A stretch of 41,586 nucleotides of DNA from an uncultured Clostridia bacterium (GTDB lineage Bacteria; Bacillota; Clostridia; Christensenellales; Pumilibacteraceae): positions 1-41,586 of the forward strand of contig CANPVN010000013.1 of assembly GCA_947581755.1 (NCBI GenBank), read 5' to 3'. The position numbers were made by a program, and so were the translations under genes. This document shows, in pieces, positions 1 through 6,378 of the stretch (position 1 is its first letter; every line of letters begins with the position of its first letter). The notes below the pieces were generated by a model. That model did not search any database. It had not been told where the DNA came from and saw only the letters and a program-made list of their open reading frames with translations.

Positions 1-1
1 G

Positions 2-580
2 TTCGATAATTGCAGCGGACTTGAAAAAGTAACTATAAGCAATTTATCCGCTTGGTGTAAAATAGACTTTGAAAATTATAGTGCCAATCCGTTATATTCT
101 GCTGAACACTTATATTTGAATAACGAAGAAATAAAAGATCTTGTTATTCCGACAGATATAACCGAAATTAAACAATATGCGTTCTATGGTTGCAGCGGAC
201 TTGAAAGTGTAACGATAGAAGAAAATGTACAGACGATAGGCGATTATGCGTTCTATAATTGCAGCGGAATTACAGGAGAATTAAAGATACCGAATAGTGT
301 AACCTCGATAGGCATTTGTGCGTTCTCTGGTTGCATCGGACTTGAAAGTGTAACGATAGGAGAAAATGTACAGACGATAGGTAAATGCGCGTTCTTGGCT
401 TGCAGCGAATTGACAAGTGTAACATTCAAGAATCCCACAGGTTGGAAAGTTTCAACAAAAGAAGATATGACCGATTCCAAACCTGTGGATTTAGGCAATC
501 CCGAGCAAAACGCCCGATATCTTACATCATATGGTTATTATCATGACTACTATTGGAAGAGAGGAGAAGAAAATGAGTAA
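2..580 (+). CDS. BspA-type leucine-rich-repeat protein, 3' part (truncated by window start)
   Basis: The frame is open from base 2, so the gene starts outside the window. Visible are repeats of about 23 residues of the LRR_5/BspA (Treponema pallidum-type) kind, with the recurring pattern YAFYGCSGLESVTI / VQTIGDYAFYNCSGI. The repeats stop near base 440 and a short non-repeat tail rich in Tyr, Trp and Glu ends the protein. In this family such proteins are usually secreted or surface exposed and mediate adhesion, but no signal or anchor is visible in this fragment. The stop codon overlaps a second start (ATG at 573), so the next reading frame was translationally coupled. The family call is firm; the function is not determinable. 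Confidence 0.85.
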   Translation, partial: FDNCSGLEKVTISNLSAWCKIDFENYSANPLYSAEHLYLNNEEIKDLVIPTDITEIKQYAFYGCSGLESVTIEENVQTIGDYAFYNCSGITGELKIPNSVTSIGICAFSGCIGLESVTIGENVQTIGKCAFLACSELTSVTFKNPTGWKVSTKEDMTDSKPVDLGNPEQNARYLTSYGYYHDYYWKRGEENE

Positions 581-689
581 AGAAGATTCTGTAACACTTT
601 ATAAATATATGCCCCTAAAATATGCCGCTGATGCAATAAAAAATGGACGATTATATCTTAATATAACTGCAAGCATTGTCTGTAATTAA
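573..689 (+). pseudogene. Truncated DUF2971-like fragment
   Basis: A 38-residue frame starts with an ATG overlapping the end of the LRR gene, just behind a GGAGAAG ribosome-binding site. Its first 30 residues (LYKYMPLKYAADAIKNGRLY) resemble the N-terminal signature of DUF2971 proteins, which start with a KYR-like motif and a 'NGxLYLS' strand. The sequence then changes to TASIVCN and stops, where the family normally continues for 200 or more residues. I read this as the 5' stub of a deleted gene. The match is from memory of the family pattern and is short, so it is tentative. Confidence 0.45.
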
Positions 690-763
690 ACTTGCTTGGA
701 AAATTGGAAAAGCATACTTCAAAGTATTCTACTCAAATCAAAACTTAATATTTTATACCTATT

Positions 764-806
764 AAAAAAGAGTCTCAAAAGTTTTTTCTTTTGAAACTCT
801 TTTTAC
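764..806. terminator. Bidirectional intrinsic terminator
   Basis: AAAAAGAGT-c-TCAAAAG, a T-rich loop, then CTTTTGA-a-ACTCTTTTT form a near-perfect stem with A/T runs on both sides. It lies between the convergent LRR/DUF2971 remnant and the PadR-like gene and can serve both. Confidence 0.75.
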
Positions 807-824
807 AAGATTTGATTTTAACAA

Positions 825-2741
825 TTATGCGCCGACGTTGAACTTTCCCGATTTTAATAATTTATTGAATATTATGGTTGCAACAGGTATATTCGTGCTT
901 AAAACCGAGGGGATTATAAAACTTACATAATATTCGGGAGATGTTGAAATGGGCATTCCGAAATAAAGATTCAATGCGTAAAATATCAATATTGCCTGCG
1001 CCATAAATATAAGTCGATAAGCAAGAGATGTCTTAAGGTTGAAATTCGAACGTTTGCGGGCGTCGTAATAAAATCTGTATACGCAAGCGGAAATTATGGG
1101 AAACGCGGCGGCAAAGACTACCGACAAGATATAGATTGTTTTATCAACTGCGGAAAAAGTCGGAGTGGGCTTTAAAACAAACTGTATCAATACGAAGGAA
1201 ACTAAAATTTCCAACAACATAATTCCAAAAAGTATGCCATATTTAAAGAGGGCAAGTTTATTACTGTAATAATAAAACTTTTGATTATATTCTCTTCCTA
1301 TATTATCGTCATGCTTCTTTATAACAACATCGTTACCGTAATCGGCGCCCTTTTGAATTACAGAGTCGAATTTTCTTATCTGTACGTTGTGTCCCAAATT
1401 AAAATCACTCAAATCATATTCGCCCAAAGGCTCAGGCATTGGCTTCGGCTCTTCTTGTTGCGGTTGCTGTATTGGTTGTGGCTGAGGAGGCGGGGACGGC
1501 GGCGGAGTATAATGAGACATTGTTTTTGCCTTTTCATCAAGCTTATCGAGCAAAGATTTTCCATCGCTTTCCGGAAGCACTACATTTTCAATATGTCCGA
1601 CATCCGAATGATAACTATAAAACTCGGGTTTATATGTTTCGGGCTTTTGAGGTTCTGCCTTAGCAAAAATGTCTTGAGGCGGCGGAGTATAAGGCTGAGC
1701 GTTTTTCTCTTCCGAATAAGACTCGTCATCATCATCGAAAATATCCTCATCATCAATATCCAACTCATCATCGATATTTGAGTTCATATCCGCAAAACTC
1801 ATATCAACGGTCTCGGGATTATAAGTCTTATCGCGCATGGTTCCGATATAACTTTCCTTTTCGCTATAATCGGAAGAATACATCAAATCTATATCCTTAT
1901 CGTTATCGGAATTATCAAGTTCATAGGAAGGTTGGATCTCTTCGGGATCTTCATCGTCATAATGTTGTTTATCGTCAACAAATACCACTGCGTCACAGTA
2001 CGAAGCATCTTCAGACTCCGAGTCTTGCGTCTGTGAATCTTCGGGCTTCGTTTCCGATACTTCATCTTCCTCATCGTCATAATGCTGTTTATCGTCAACA
2101 AATACCACTGCGTCACAGTACGAAGCATCTTCCGATTCCGACTCTTGCGTCTGTGAATCTTCGGGCTTCGTTTCCGATACTTCATCTTCTTCATCGTCAT
2201 AATGCTGTTTATCATCGATAAAGACTACAGCATCGCAGTACCGATCATCGGGAGAGGCATCTGAGCGATTTTCTGAATTTTCATCTTGAGCAGCGTTACT
2301 TTCATCCGAAAGATTTAATTCCTCTTCGGAAAATTCTTCATCTCCATATCCTTCGGTTTCTGAATATGAATCATAGTTTTTGACGGAAGAAGAAAGGGGA
2401 TCGTCACCCATGGAAATAAGCGCATCGATTAAAGTTCGGGAATATTCCCAATCTGCCTTGTTATGTACAAAAACTTCTTTACCTCTATCGGTCAAAGTGA
2501 AATATTTTCTTCTGCCGCCGATAGATTTTGCGCCCCAATAAGATTTTATAAATCCCTGAGTTTCAAGTCGTTTCAAAGAACTATAGAGTGTAGGCTGCTT
2601 AAGTTGATATTTGCCTTTACTACGCTGTTCAATCTCTTTGAGTATATCATAACCATAGCGATCGCCTTCATACAATGCGCGCAAAATAATGGTATCGATA
2701 TTACCTCTTATAAGATCACTGTTGATAGTATCTCCACTCAT
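825..2741 (-). CDS. PadR-family regulator fused to acidic repeats and a four-helix membrane domain
   Basis: Residues 1 to about 110 are a PadR winged helix (RGNIDTIILRALYEG, YGYDILKEIE, the PTLYSSLKRLE recognition segment, GGRRKYFTLTDRG). A very acidic region follows (about 115-340) with three copies of a 40-residue repeat beginning YCDAVVF(V/I)DDKQHYDD, then a Pro/Gln-rich linker. About four hydrophobic helices fill residues 505-630 (starting near KLALFKYGILFG, IYILSVVFAAAF, YRLIFMAQAILIF and YYVSFIIPSVLS). Ordinary PadR proteins have 100-180 residues and are soluble, so this is a membrane-tethered variant. PadR proteins usually repress their own gene and a neighbouring transporter or stress gene; no transporter lies alongside. 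A palindrome at 2817 sits in its promoter region. Confidence 0.85.
   Translation of the reverse strand: MSGDTINSDLIRGNIDTIILRALYEGDRYGYDILKEIEQRSKGKYQLKQPTLYSSLKRLETQGFIKSYWGAKSIGGRRKYFTLTDRGKEVFVHNKADWEYSRTLIDALISMGDDPLSSSVKNYDSYSETEGYGDEEFSEEELNLSDESNAAQDENSENRSDASPDDRYCDAVVFIDDKQHYDDEEDEVSETKPEDSQTQESESEDASYCDAVVFVDDKQHYDDEEDEVSETKPEDSQTQDSESEDASYCDAVVFVDDKQHYDDEDPEEIQPSYELDNSDNDKDIDLMYSSDYSEKESYIGTMRDKTYNPETVDMSFADMNSNIDDELDIDDEDIFDDDDESYSEEKNAQPYTPPPQDIFAKAEPQKPETYKPEFYSYHSDVGHIENVVLPESDGKSLLDKLDEKAKTMSHYTPPPSPPPQPQPIQQPQQEEPKPMPEPLGEYDLSDFNLGHNVQIRKFDSVIQKGADYGNDVVIKKHDDNIGREYNQKFYYYSNKLALFKYGILFGIMLLEILVSFVLIQFVLKPTPTFSAVDKTIYILSVVFAAAFPIISACVYRFYYDARKRSNFNLKTSLAYRLIFMAQAILIFYALNLYFGMPISTSPEYYVSFIIPSVLSTNIPVATIIFNKLLKSGKFNVGA
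1956..2245 (-). repeat. 120-bp in-frame tandem repeat inside the PadR-like gene
   Basis: Two almost identical 120-bp units and a third diverged partial unit encode the 40-residue acidic repeat. The segment GTCATAATGCTGTTTATCGT recurs at 120-bp spacing with few changes. The near identity of two copies suggests recent duplication and possible copy-number variation between strains. Confidence 0.85.
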
Positions 2742-2816
2742 TCGCTTTTATTTCACCACCATTAGTTTTTTATTAAGTAAATTATATCCTAAGAAAGAGA
2801 TTTTGTCAAACAAATA

Positions 2817-2831
2817 TTATGTCACACATAA
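2817..2831. promoter_or_regulatory. 15-bp palindrome TTATGTCACACATAA
   Basis: Inverted repeat TTATGT-CAC-ACATAA located 76 bp upstream of the PadR-like start codon. Closely similar 15-mers lie at 3784 (upstream of the NERD gene) and 16811. PadR regulators typically bind ATGT/ACAT dyads, although usually with wider spacing, so autoregulation is possible but unproven. Confidence 0.35.
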
Positions 2832-2905
2832 ATCTTTTTCTTAAATAATATTGTCCGAAAATGTCGCATTTAAGGATAATTTATCTGTCATAATAAGCAT
2901 ATTTA

Positions 2906-3682
2906 TTATAATTCCTTTCTGAATTTGCAATTGGGATAATTTTCGCAACCATAAAATTTTCCGATTTGCGTATTGCGAACGACAAGGCGACCGCCGCATT
3001 TTGGGCAAATATTATGTTCTATTTTATACTTAGCGGTTTTAATTCTTTTGACATGCGCTTTTTCGCTGATTCTGTTGTTTTTCTTTAAATCCAACAATCT
3101 ATAGTAAATATCATTGATTTGTTGCGCACTCAAGATAAAACCAAAATTCATATTAATAAGAGAGGGAATGGCAGAAGAGGAAAAAGCAATCGTCGAAACA
3201 TTGCTTATATCCGCATTGTCCAAGAAAACAACGATATTATGAAAAAGATTTTTTGCATTTAAATAACGCGATAAACGATAAATATGCGTGTCGTTTTGCA
3301 TCAAAGGATTGTAAAAAGTTTTTTCTTGATTTTTATAAGGCTGTACCTGCAACCATTCTCGCTGAGTTTTCGACCCGTAAATTATGCCGGAATAATTTTT
3401 TGTTTCAATTACGAAAATCCCATTCCTGTTGATTACAATATGATCGATCTGGCATGAAGCGCCGTTTTCATCTGTAAATAGAAAATTATTGATAATGTAT
3501 TGTCTGTCGGGAATACTTTTACCCAATATTTTAGCGACTTTTTTTTCGCCATCTTTTCCTATTTGTTCTATTTCATTTTGTCGCTTTACAGAGGATTGTA
3601 TTTTTAAAATTTTTATAATAAGCCATACAATAAAAATTAAGACCGCAATGACAAGAGAAAAAATCCAAATAAAATTTTGCAT
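2906..3682 (-). CDS. NERD-domain protein with C-terminal zinc ribbon
   Basis: Of 258 residues, the first about 22 form one membrane helix (FIWIFSLVIAVLIFIVWLII). Residues about 38-155 carry the NERD (nuclease-related) pattern: GKDGEKKVAKIL, QIDHIVINRNGIFVIETKNYSG and GSKTQREWLQ, with the D...E-K arrangement expected of a PD-(D/E)XK-like core. The C terminus is a topoisomerase-type zinc ribbon, CPKCGGRL followed by YGCENYPNCKF. NERD proteins are predicted nucleases of unsettled role. The start is well supported by GGAGG seven bases upstream. The gene stands alone, immediately left of the phage-related repeat. Confidence 0.88.
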   Translation of the reverse strand: MQNFIWIFSLVIAVLIFIVWLIIKILKIQSSVKRQNEIEQIGKDGEKKVAKILGKSIPDRQYIINNFLFTDENGASCQIDHIVINRNGIFVIETKNYSGIIYGSKTQREWLQVQPYKNQEKTFYNPLMQNDTHIYRLSRYLNAKNLFHNIVVFLDNADISNVSTIAFSSSAIPSLINMNFGFILSAQQINDIYYRLLDLKKNNRISEKAHVKRIKTAKYKIEHNICPKCGGRLVVRNTQIGKFYGCENYPNCKFRKEL

Positions 3683-3783
3683 ATTTGCCTCCGTAGGTGA
3701 TTATAACACAATTCCTTAAGTTTTACAACAAAAAAGAGGAGCGCGAGATAATAGATAAAAAGCAATAAAGTGTATACAACTTA

Positions 3784-3798
3784 TTATGCCTCACATAA
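3784..3798. promoter_or_regulatory. 15-bp palindrome-like site TTATGCCTCACATAA
   Basis: Second copy of the 15-mer, about 100 bp upstream of the NERD gene start. The rest of the gap from 3683 to 3896 holds no convincing gene. Confidence 0.3.
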
Positions 3799-3896
3799 CA
3801 AACCATAAAGAATAAACGGGAAATCTGAAAAATATACAATTTCGCAGAGCGCAAGATTTGTTGCAATGCTATTTTTTTCTGCTGAAGTCGCTTATC

Positions 3897-4046
3897 CGCA
3901 ATTTGGACTTCAAAAATAAAGTAGTTGCCTATCTGAGTGACAAAGAATTTGAGTCATCAGAATTCAAGCCGGGCACTTACAAAAAGAAGGAGACGGAGCG
4001 AATGGAAGTATATTACTGCCCGAGCGAGGCTGGTTGCCTCGATTAA
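3897..4046 (+). pseudogene. 3' fragment of a phage rep gene (left copy)
   Basis: This fragment encodes the last 49 residues of the HUH replication protein of this element (the complete gene is at 14684-15592), from FKNKVVAYLSD to the stop after GCLD. It has three base differences from the intact gene: Leu-Asp for Leu-Asn at its start, Lys for Glu, and Ala for Asp. Homology begins abruptly at 3897; sequence upstream is unrelated, and no ribosome-binding site precedes the short frame that runs into it. It is best read as what remains of an earlier integrated copy of the same or a sibling phage. Confidence 0.88.
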
Positions 4047-4065
4047 TCTATTCGCAAAAGACAGC
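3897..4065 (+). repeat. Left 169-bp direct repeat flanking the phage element
   Basis: Matches 15443-15611 with three mismatches at an offset of 11,546 bp. It contains the rep tail, its stop codon, then TATTCGCAAAA and GACAGC. Identity stops exactly after GACAGC: here GTGTTTTATCC follows, at the right copy TTTTGCGAATA. Confidence 0.95.
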
Positions 4066-4227
4066 GTGTTTTATCCGGGATTTGTTGGGGTTGTTTAACT
4101 GAAGCAAAAAGTTTGGAAGAGTAATATAATGTGGCAGGAAATGCTTTATATTTATGTTTATGTTACATATAATCTGTAATACTTTCTAAAATATGATTAA
4201 TTTAATTGAGAAGATTTTGCCGTTTTG

Positions 4228-4278
4228 GTCAAAGCAGCGCCTTCCGAAGGCGCGCATCCAGAGCGAGGAGCTTTGGAC
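4228..4278. other. Branched stem-loop near the left end of the phage
   Basis: An inner stem GCGCCTTC-C-GAAGGCGC (4237-4253) is enclosed by GTCAAAGC / GCTTTGGAC with one bulged G. It is GC-rich in AT-rich surroundings and lies in the 268-bp gene-free stretch between the left repeat and the toxin gene. It could be a packaging signal or strand origin; no gene is seen in this stretch. Confidence 0.5.
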
Positions 4279-4291
4279 TTCGAATATAAAA

Positions 4292-4331
4292 AAATAAATC
4301 CGATTTCCCGGAAGAAGTCGGATTTTATTTT
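4292..4331. terminator. Intrinsic terminator of the toxin-antitoxin operon
   Basis: AATAAATCCGA pairs with TCGGATTTTATT around a C/G-containing loop. It sits directly after the toxin stop codon on the minus strand, and A/T runs on both sides allow either direction. Confidence 0.75.
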
Positions 4332-4333
4332 AA

Positions 4334-4591
4334 TTAGTTTTCGTAGTGTGACCACATTCGAAGTATAATAACAGCTTTTTTATCTTCGTCGATACGATAA
4401 ACTAAACGGTGTTGGATATTAAGACGTCTGGAATAAAGACCGGAGAGGTCGCCGATAAGTTTCTCGTACGGTGGAGTATAAGGGTTAGTTTCCAAGGTTT
4501 GCAAAAGCGCAAAAAGATTTTTTTTGAGGGGAGAGTTTAAAATTTTTTTGAGATCATTTTTTGCGTGTTTTTCTAAACGAATTTCGTACAT
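4334..4591 (-). CDS. YoeB/Txe-family mRNA-interferase toxin
   Basis: 85 residues starting MYEIRLEKHAKNDLKKIL. The pattern (NPYTPPYEKL, GDLSGLYSRRLNIQHRLVY and the end LRMWSHYEN) is that of the RelE-superfamily Txe/YoeB toxins, ribosome-dependent RNases that cut mRNA at the A site. The catalytic-type residues (Glu of YEKL, the Arg pair in SRR, His of QHR and the terminal HYE) are present, so it should be active. I chose the ATG at 4591 because it lies two bases after the antitoxin stop and aligns with the family start; an upstream in-frame start would add eight Lys/Ile-rich residues. It pairs with the antitoxin upstream. Confidence 0.9.
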   Translation of the reverse strand: MYEIRLEKHAKNDLKKILNSPLKKNLFALLQTLETNPYTPPYEKLIGDLSGLYSRRLNIQHRLVYRIDEDKKAVIILRMWSHYEN

Positions 4592-4593
4592 AA

Positions 4594-4848
4594 TTATTTT
4601 AATTTTTTTCTCCAATCAAAGGGTTCGCATTCCTCGGTAGGAGTTTCTTTTGCTTCTAATAAACTATCGTGCATACCGGGGATATTGCAAAGATAAACGG
4701 TTTCGATTAAGCTGTTATAATCTTCTTCGCTTAAAAGTATAACATTGCCGTCTTTGGTAGCAATATTTATAATGTCATTAAATTTAATGACTTGGTTTGC
4801 TAGCTTAAAAAGATTAGATCTTGCTTGTGTAATATTGGTATTAGTCAT
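4594..4848 (-). CDS. YefM/Axe-type (Phd superfamily) antitoxin
   Basis: 84 residues: an N-terminal ITQARSNLFKLANQVI segment typical of the Phd/YefM DNA-binding fold, followed by DGNVILLSEEDYNSLIET, the most conserved part of YefM-type antitoxins. The variable C-terminal part (TPTEECEPFDWRKKL) is expected to wrap the toxin. GGAG lies eight bases before the ATG. The first gene of the operon, it probably represses its own promoter through the palindrome at 4874. In a phage the pair may stabilise the integrated state or act against competing phages; that is inference. Confidence 0.9.
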   Translation of the reverse strand: MTNTNITQARSNLFKLANQVIKFNDIINIATKDGNVILLSEEDYNSLIETVYLCNIPGMHDSLLEAKETPTEECEPFDWRKKLK

Positions 4849-4873
4849 TGTTCCATCTCCTTTATTTATATTA

Positions 4874-4909
4874 TATGTACATTATAGCGTACATATTTAT
4901 AAAAGTCAA
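4874..4909 (-). promoter_or_regulatory. Toxin-antitoxin promoter with overlapping operator
   Basis: On the minus strand TTGACT (4909-4904), a 17-bp spacer and TATAAT (4886-4881) form a strong sigma-A promoter. The -10 box lies between the arms TATGTAC and GTACATA (4874-4880 and 4889-4895). TGTAC-containing dyads are the known type of YefM operator, so autorepression is likely. Confidence 0.8.
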
Positions 4910-4941
4910 GTAAATTTCTAAAATTTTTTTTATAAAAACGC

Positions 4942-4995
4942 TTGACATTTTCAGTTTATCTGAATTATACTTAGAGTAAGTTCAGTTTGACTGAA
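4942..4995 (+). promoter_or_regulatory. Rightward phage promoter with two repressor operators
   Basis: TTGACA (4942-4947), an 18-bp spacer and TATACT (4966-4971). The dyad TTCAGTTTATCTGAA (4950-4964) occupies the spacer and TTCAGTTTGACTGAA (4981-4995) lies 31 bp further on, near the transcription start. The same paired arrangement occurs at 6379-6430, flanking the XRE repressor gene. Confidence 0.8.
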
Positions 4996-5022
4996 TAATT
5001 TATTTTTTTGGAGGTTAAAAAA

Positions 5023-5262
5023 ATGGAAGCATTAGTAAAGGCGTCGGCATTGGGGAAGACCAAAGAGGCGTCGAAGAGCGGCAAGTATCATTACTTGTTT
5101 GTTAACGGGACGAAAAATGATAAAGGACTTTTCGAAAAGTTCTCTACGGTGGATTTTTGGTCTGATGTAGACAAGCAAGTAGAAGCGGGAAAGGAATATA
5201 AGTTGCTGTTGGATATAAATCCCGGTAGTGAGTTTGTCGGATTTATACGTTTTGCAGATTAG
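5023..5262 (+). CDS. Small protein, probable phage ssDNA-binding protein
   Basis: 79 residues starting MEALVKASALGK. The ATG at 5023 is chosen because GGAGG ends eight bases before it; the longer TTG frame would overlap that site. Predicted mostly beta (YHYLFVNG, KFSTVDFWSD, KEYKLLLDINPG, FVGFIRF), with basic N-terminal residues and several aromatic side chains, which suits an OB-type ssDNA-binding protein such as gene V protein (87 residues in Ff phages). It is the first gene behind an operator-controlled promoter in a filamentous phage, the expected context. No diagnostic motif was found; the function rests on size, composition and position. Confidence 0.55.
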   Translation: MEALVKASALGKTKEASKSGKYHYLFVNGTKNDKGLFEKFSTVDFWSDVDKQVEAGKEYKLLLDINPGSEFVGFIRFAD

Positions 5263-5291
5263 GCTTGATTTGTTTCATGAAGGAGGTTGAA

Positions 5292-5492
5292 TTGAAAGAA
5301 GCAAAATCAGAGTATGTTATTGAATTACATTTGAAATTGGTTGACTTAGAGGCTGAACGGCGAGCGGAAGCAGAGAAAGAGAAGGCGAAAAAGAAAACAG
5401 AATTGTTAGCGGAAGCTAATGAAATTCAGCGAAAGAGATTACAGGCTATTGCGGATGCGGAACGTCGCAAAAAAGAGCAGGAGAAAGAGTAA
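5292..5492 (+). CDS. Small charged coiled-coil protein (TTG start)
   Basis: 66 residues, almost all one amphipathic helix rich in Glu, Lys, Ala and Arg (LEAERRAEAEKEKAKKKTEL and following), without membrane segment or cysteine. The TTG at 5292 is preferred because AAGGAGG stands five bases upstream; the only nearby ATG (5277) would precede that site. It lies 29 bp after the probable ssDNA-binding gene in the same transcript and before a terminator. Function is not recognised; a replication or packaging accessory is only a guess from position. Confidence 0.55.
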   Translation: MKEAKSEYVIELHLKLVDLEAERRAEAEKEKAKKKTELLAEANEIQRKRLQAIADAERRKKEQEKE

Positions 5493-5496
5493 CGTG

Positions 5497-5518
5497 GCAC
5501 AGGGTAACCTCACTGTGC
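5497..5518 (+). other. Short hairpin after the coiled-coil gene
   Basis: GCACAG-N10-CTGTGC, the first of a series of stem-loops filling the gene-free stretch 5493-6046. Confidence 0.5.
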
Positions 5519-5535
5519 AAGACTCCTTTTTTAAG

Positions 5536-5567
5536 GGACTCAAACAGAAATGTTTGAGTTCTTTTTT
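5536..5567 (+). terminator. Intrinsic terminator of the early phage transcript
   Basis: GGACTCAAACA, loop GAAA, TGTTTGAGTTC and then TTTTTT. A textbook stem with a T run, ending the ssDNA-binding/coiled-coil operon. Confidence 0.85.
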
Positions 5568-5572
5568 AAGGA

Positions 5573-5712
5573 GGACAATCTTTTTAGATTGCAGAGGCAA
5601 AAGAGAAGTGAGAGTCAGAATAGAAAAGCGGAACGATTTTTTTGCTGTAAAATAAGGTAACGAAAGCGTTACATAAAGTAGAACGATCTTTTTGAGTTGC
5701 TTTCGGCAACAA
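5573..5712. other. Hairpin-rich phage non-coding region, part 1
   Basis: Three small stem-loops occur in sequence: CAATCT-TTTT-AGATTG (5576-5591), GTAACG-AAAG-CGTTAC (5657-5672) and GTTGC-TTTCG-GCAAC (5696-5710). The motif GAACGAT(T/C)TTTTTG is repeated at 5632 and 5681. No credible reading frame with a ribosome-binding site covers this area. Such structure fits the intergenic region of filamentous phages, where strand origins and the packaging signal lie. Confidence 0.55.
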
Positions 5713-5730
5713 AAAAGGTACAGCAAAAAA

Positions 5731-5804
5731 TGACGGAAGTCAAGGACATCGTGGAATAAAAAGTGATAACGATTTATGCCGCGAAAGGTCCTTGACTTCC
5801 GTCA
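5731..5804. repeat. Perfect 17-bp inverted repeat, candidate phage origin or packaging hairpin
   Basis: TGACGGAAGTCAAGGAC (5731-5747) and GTCCTTGACTTCCGTCA (5788-5804) are perfect complements around a 40-nt loop, which itself can pair ATCGT (5748-5752) with ACGAT (5769-5773). No T run follows, so it is not a simple terminator. In single-stranded phage DNA it would form a stable hairpin. Confidence 0.75.
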
Positions 5805-5826
5805 AGTAAAGCGTGATGGAACGCAG

Positions 5827-5925
5827 CGAAGCGGGAGCGATATGGAAAAAACAAGTAAACGTCGGCGAAAAGGAAAGCGGATTAGCGTTTTCGTCGACGT
5901 TTGTTTTTTCGGGAGCGACGCTTCG
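5827..5925. repeat. Long composite hairpin
   Basis: GAAAAAACAA-gt-AAACGTCGGCGAAAA (5845-5871) pairs with TTTTCGTCGACGTTT followed by GTTTTTTC (5888-5910), leaving a 16-nt loop, one G/T pair and a 2-nt bulge. Outer arms CGAAGCG (5827-5833) and CGCTTCG (5919-5925) extend it. The decamer (G/T)CGGGAGCGA occurs on both sides. Together with the previous element this is the strongest predicted secondary structure of the window. Confidence 0.7.
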
Positions 5926-5953
5926 AATTCTCGGAGAACAGAAGGGGAGAGAA

Positions 5954-5994
5954 TATACTTACGTATAATATATTTACATATATACTTACATATA
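5954..5994. repeat. Three AT-rich 14-bp iterons
   Basis: TATACTTACGTATA (5954), TATATTTACATATA (5969) and TATACTTACATATA (5981) follow each other at 12-15 bp spacing. They may be protein-binding sites for replication or regulation; the AT richness lowers confidence. Confidence 0.5.
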
Positions 5995-6012
5995 CGGAAA
6001 TGCAAAGCAGGA

Positions 6013-6056
6013 GTTAAGTAAATGTTAAGTAACCGCTAAGGTAATGTTAATTAAAA
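6013..6056. repeat. Four tandem 11-bp iterons
   Basis: GTTAAGTAAAT, GTTAAGTAACC, GCTAAGGTAAT and GTTAATTAAAA are joined without gaps, one helical turn each. The last overlaps the 3' end of the repressor gene. Phased repeats of this kind usually bind a replication or regulatory protein on one face of the helix. Confidence 0.6.
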
Positions 6057-6325
6057 TTGACATTACCGTTGCCGGAGTTATTTATTTGGTTTACATAATT
6101 TTTGCAGTAGGTTTTTATGCCGGCTTCATCCTCGAGACCAAGTAGATAATCGGAGCTTTCGTCTAATATTATACATAATTTGTATAATATTTCTATTGAA
6201 GGGAAGTTTTCTCCTTTTTTCCAATTTGTGATATTACTTTCTCTTATGTTAAGTTTTTTTGCAATTTCTTTTTGCGTAAGTCCACTTGTTTTGATTGCGT
6301 TTTTTATTCTTTCTTGAAATAACAT
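6047..6325 (-). CDS. XRE-family (Cro/CI-like) phage repressor
   Basis: 92 residues. Residues 3-60 are a classical five-helix HTH: FQERIKNAIKTSGLTQKEIA, KLNIRESNITNWKKGENFPS, IEILYKLCIILDESSDYLLG. The C-terminal 30 residues are short and Asn-rich with no peptidase domain, so it cannot self-cleave like LexA/CI. Transcribed opposite to the virion operon; the divergent promoter region at 6379-6430 carries dyads TTCAG-N5-CTGAA that are found again before the replication operon. It is the obvious candidate for the protein binding these sites and keeping the provirus silent. AAGGAG stands 13 bases before the ATG. Confidence 0.88.
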   Translation of the reverse strand: MLFQERIKNAIKTSGLTQKEIAKKLNIRESNITNWKKGENFPSIEILYKLCIILDESSDYLLGLEDEAGIKTYCKNYVNQINNSGNGNVNFN

Positions 6326-6378
6326 TTTAAATTTTTTTCTCCTTATTATTCATTTTAACTGATTTTTTATTTTTTTTC

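Noticed and set aside
1281..2221. Open frames opposite to the PadR-like gene
   Set aside because: They mirror the repeats and the Pro/Gln-rich part of the real gene and have no initiation signals.
1956..2245. CRISPR-like array
   Set aside because: The 120-bp units are in-frame coding repeats without unique spacers.
3858..3896. Possible new start joining unrelated sequence to the left rep tail
   Set aside because: No ribosome-binding site and only 13 codons before the repeat; better read as chance open sequence at the junction.
5776..6021. 81-codon open frame with Arg/Lys-rich translation
   Set aside because: No ribosome-binding site, low-complexity basic product, and it runs through both long hairpins and the AT-rich iterons.
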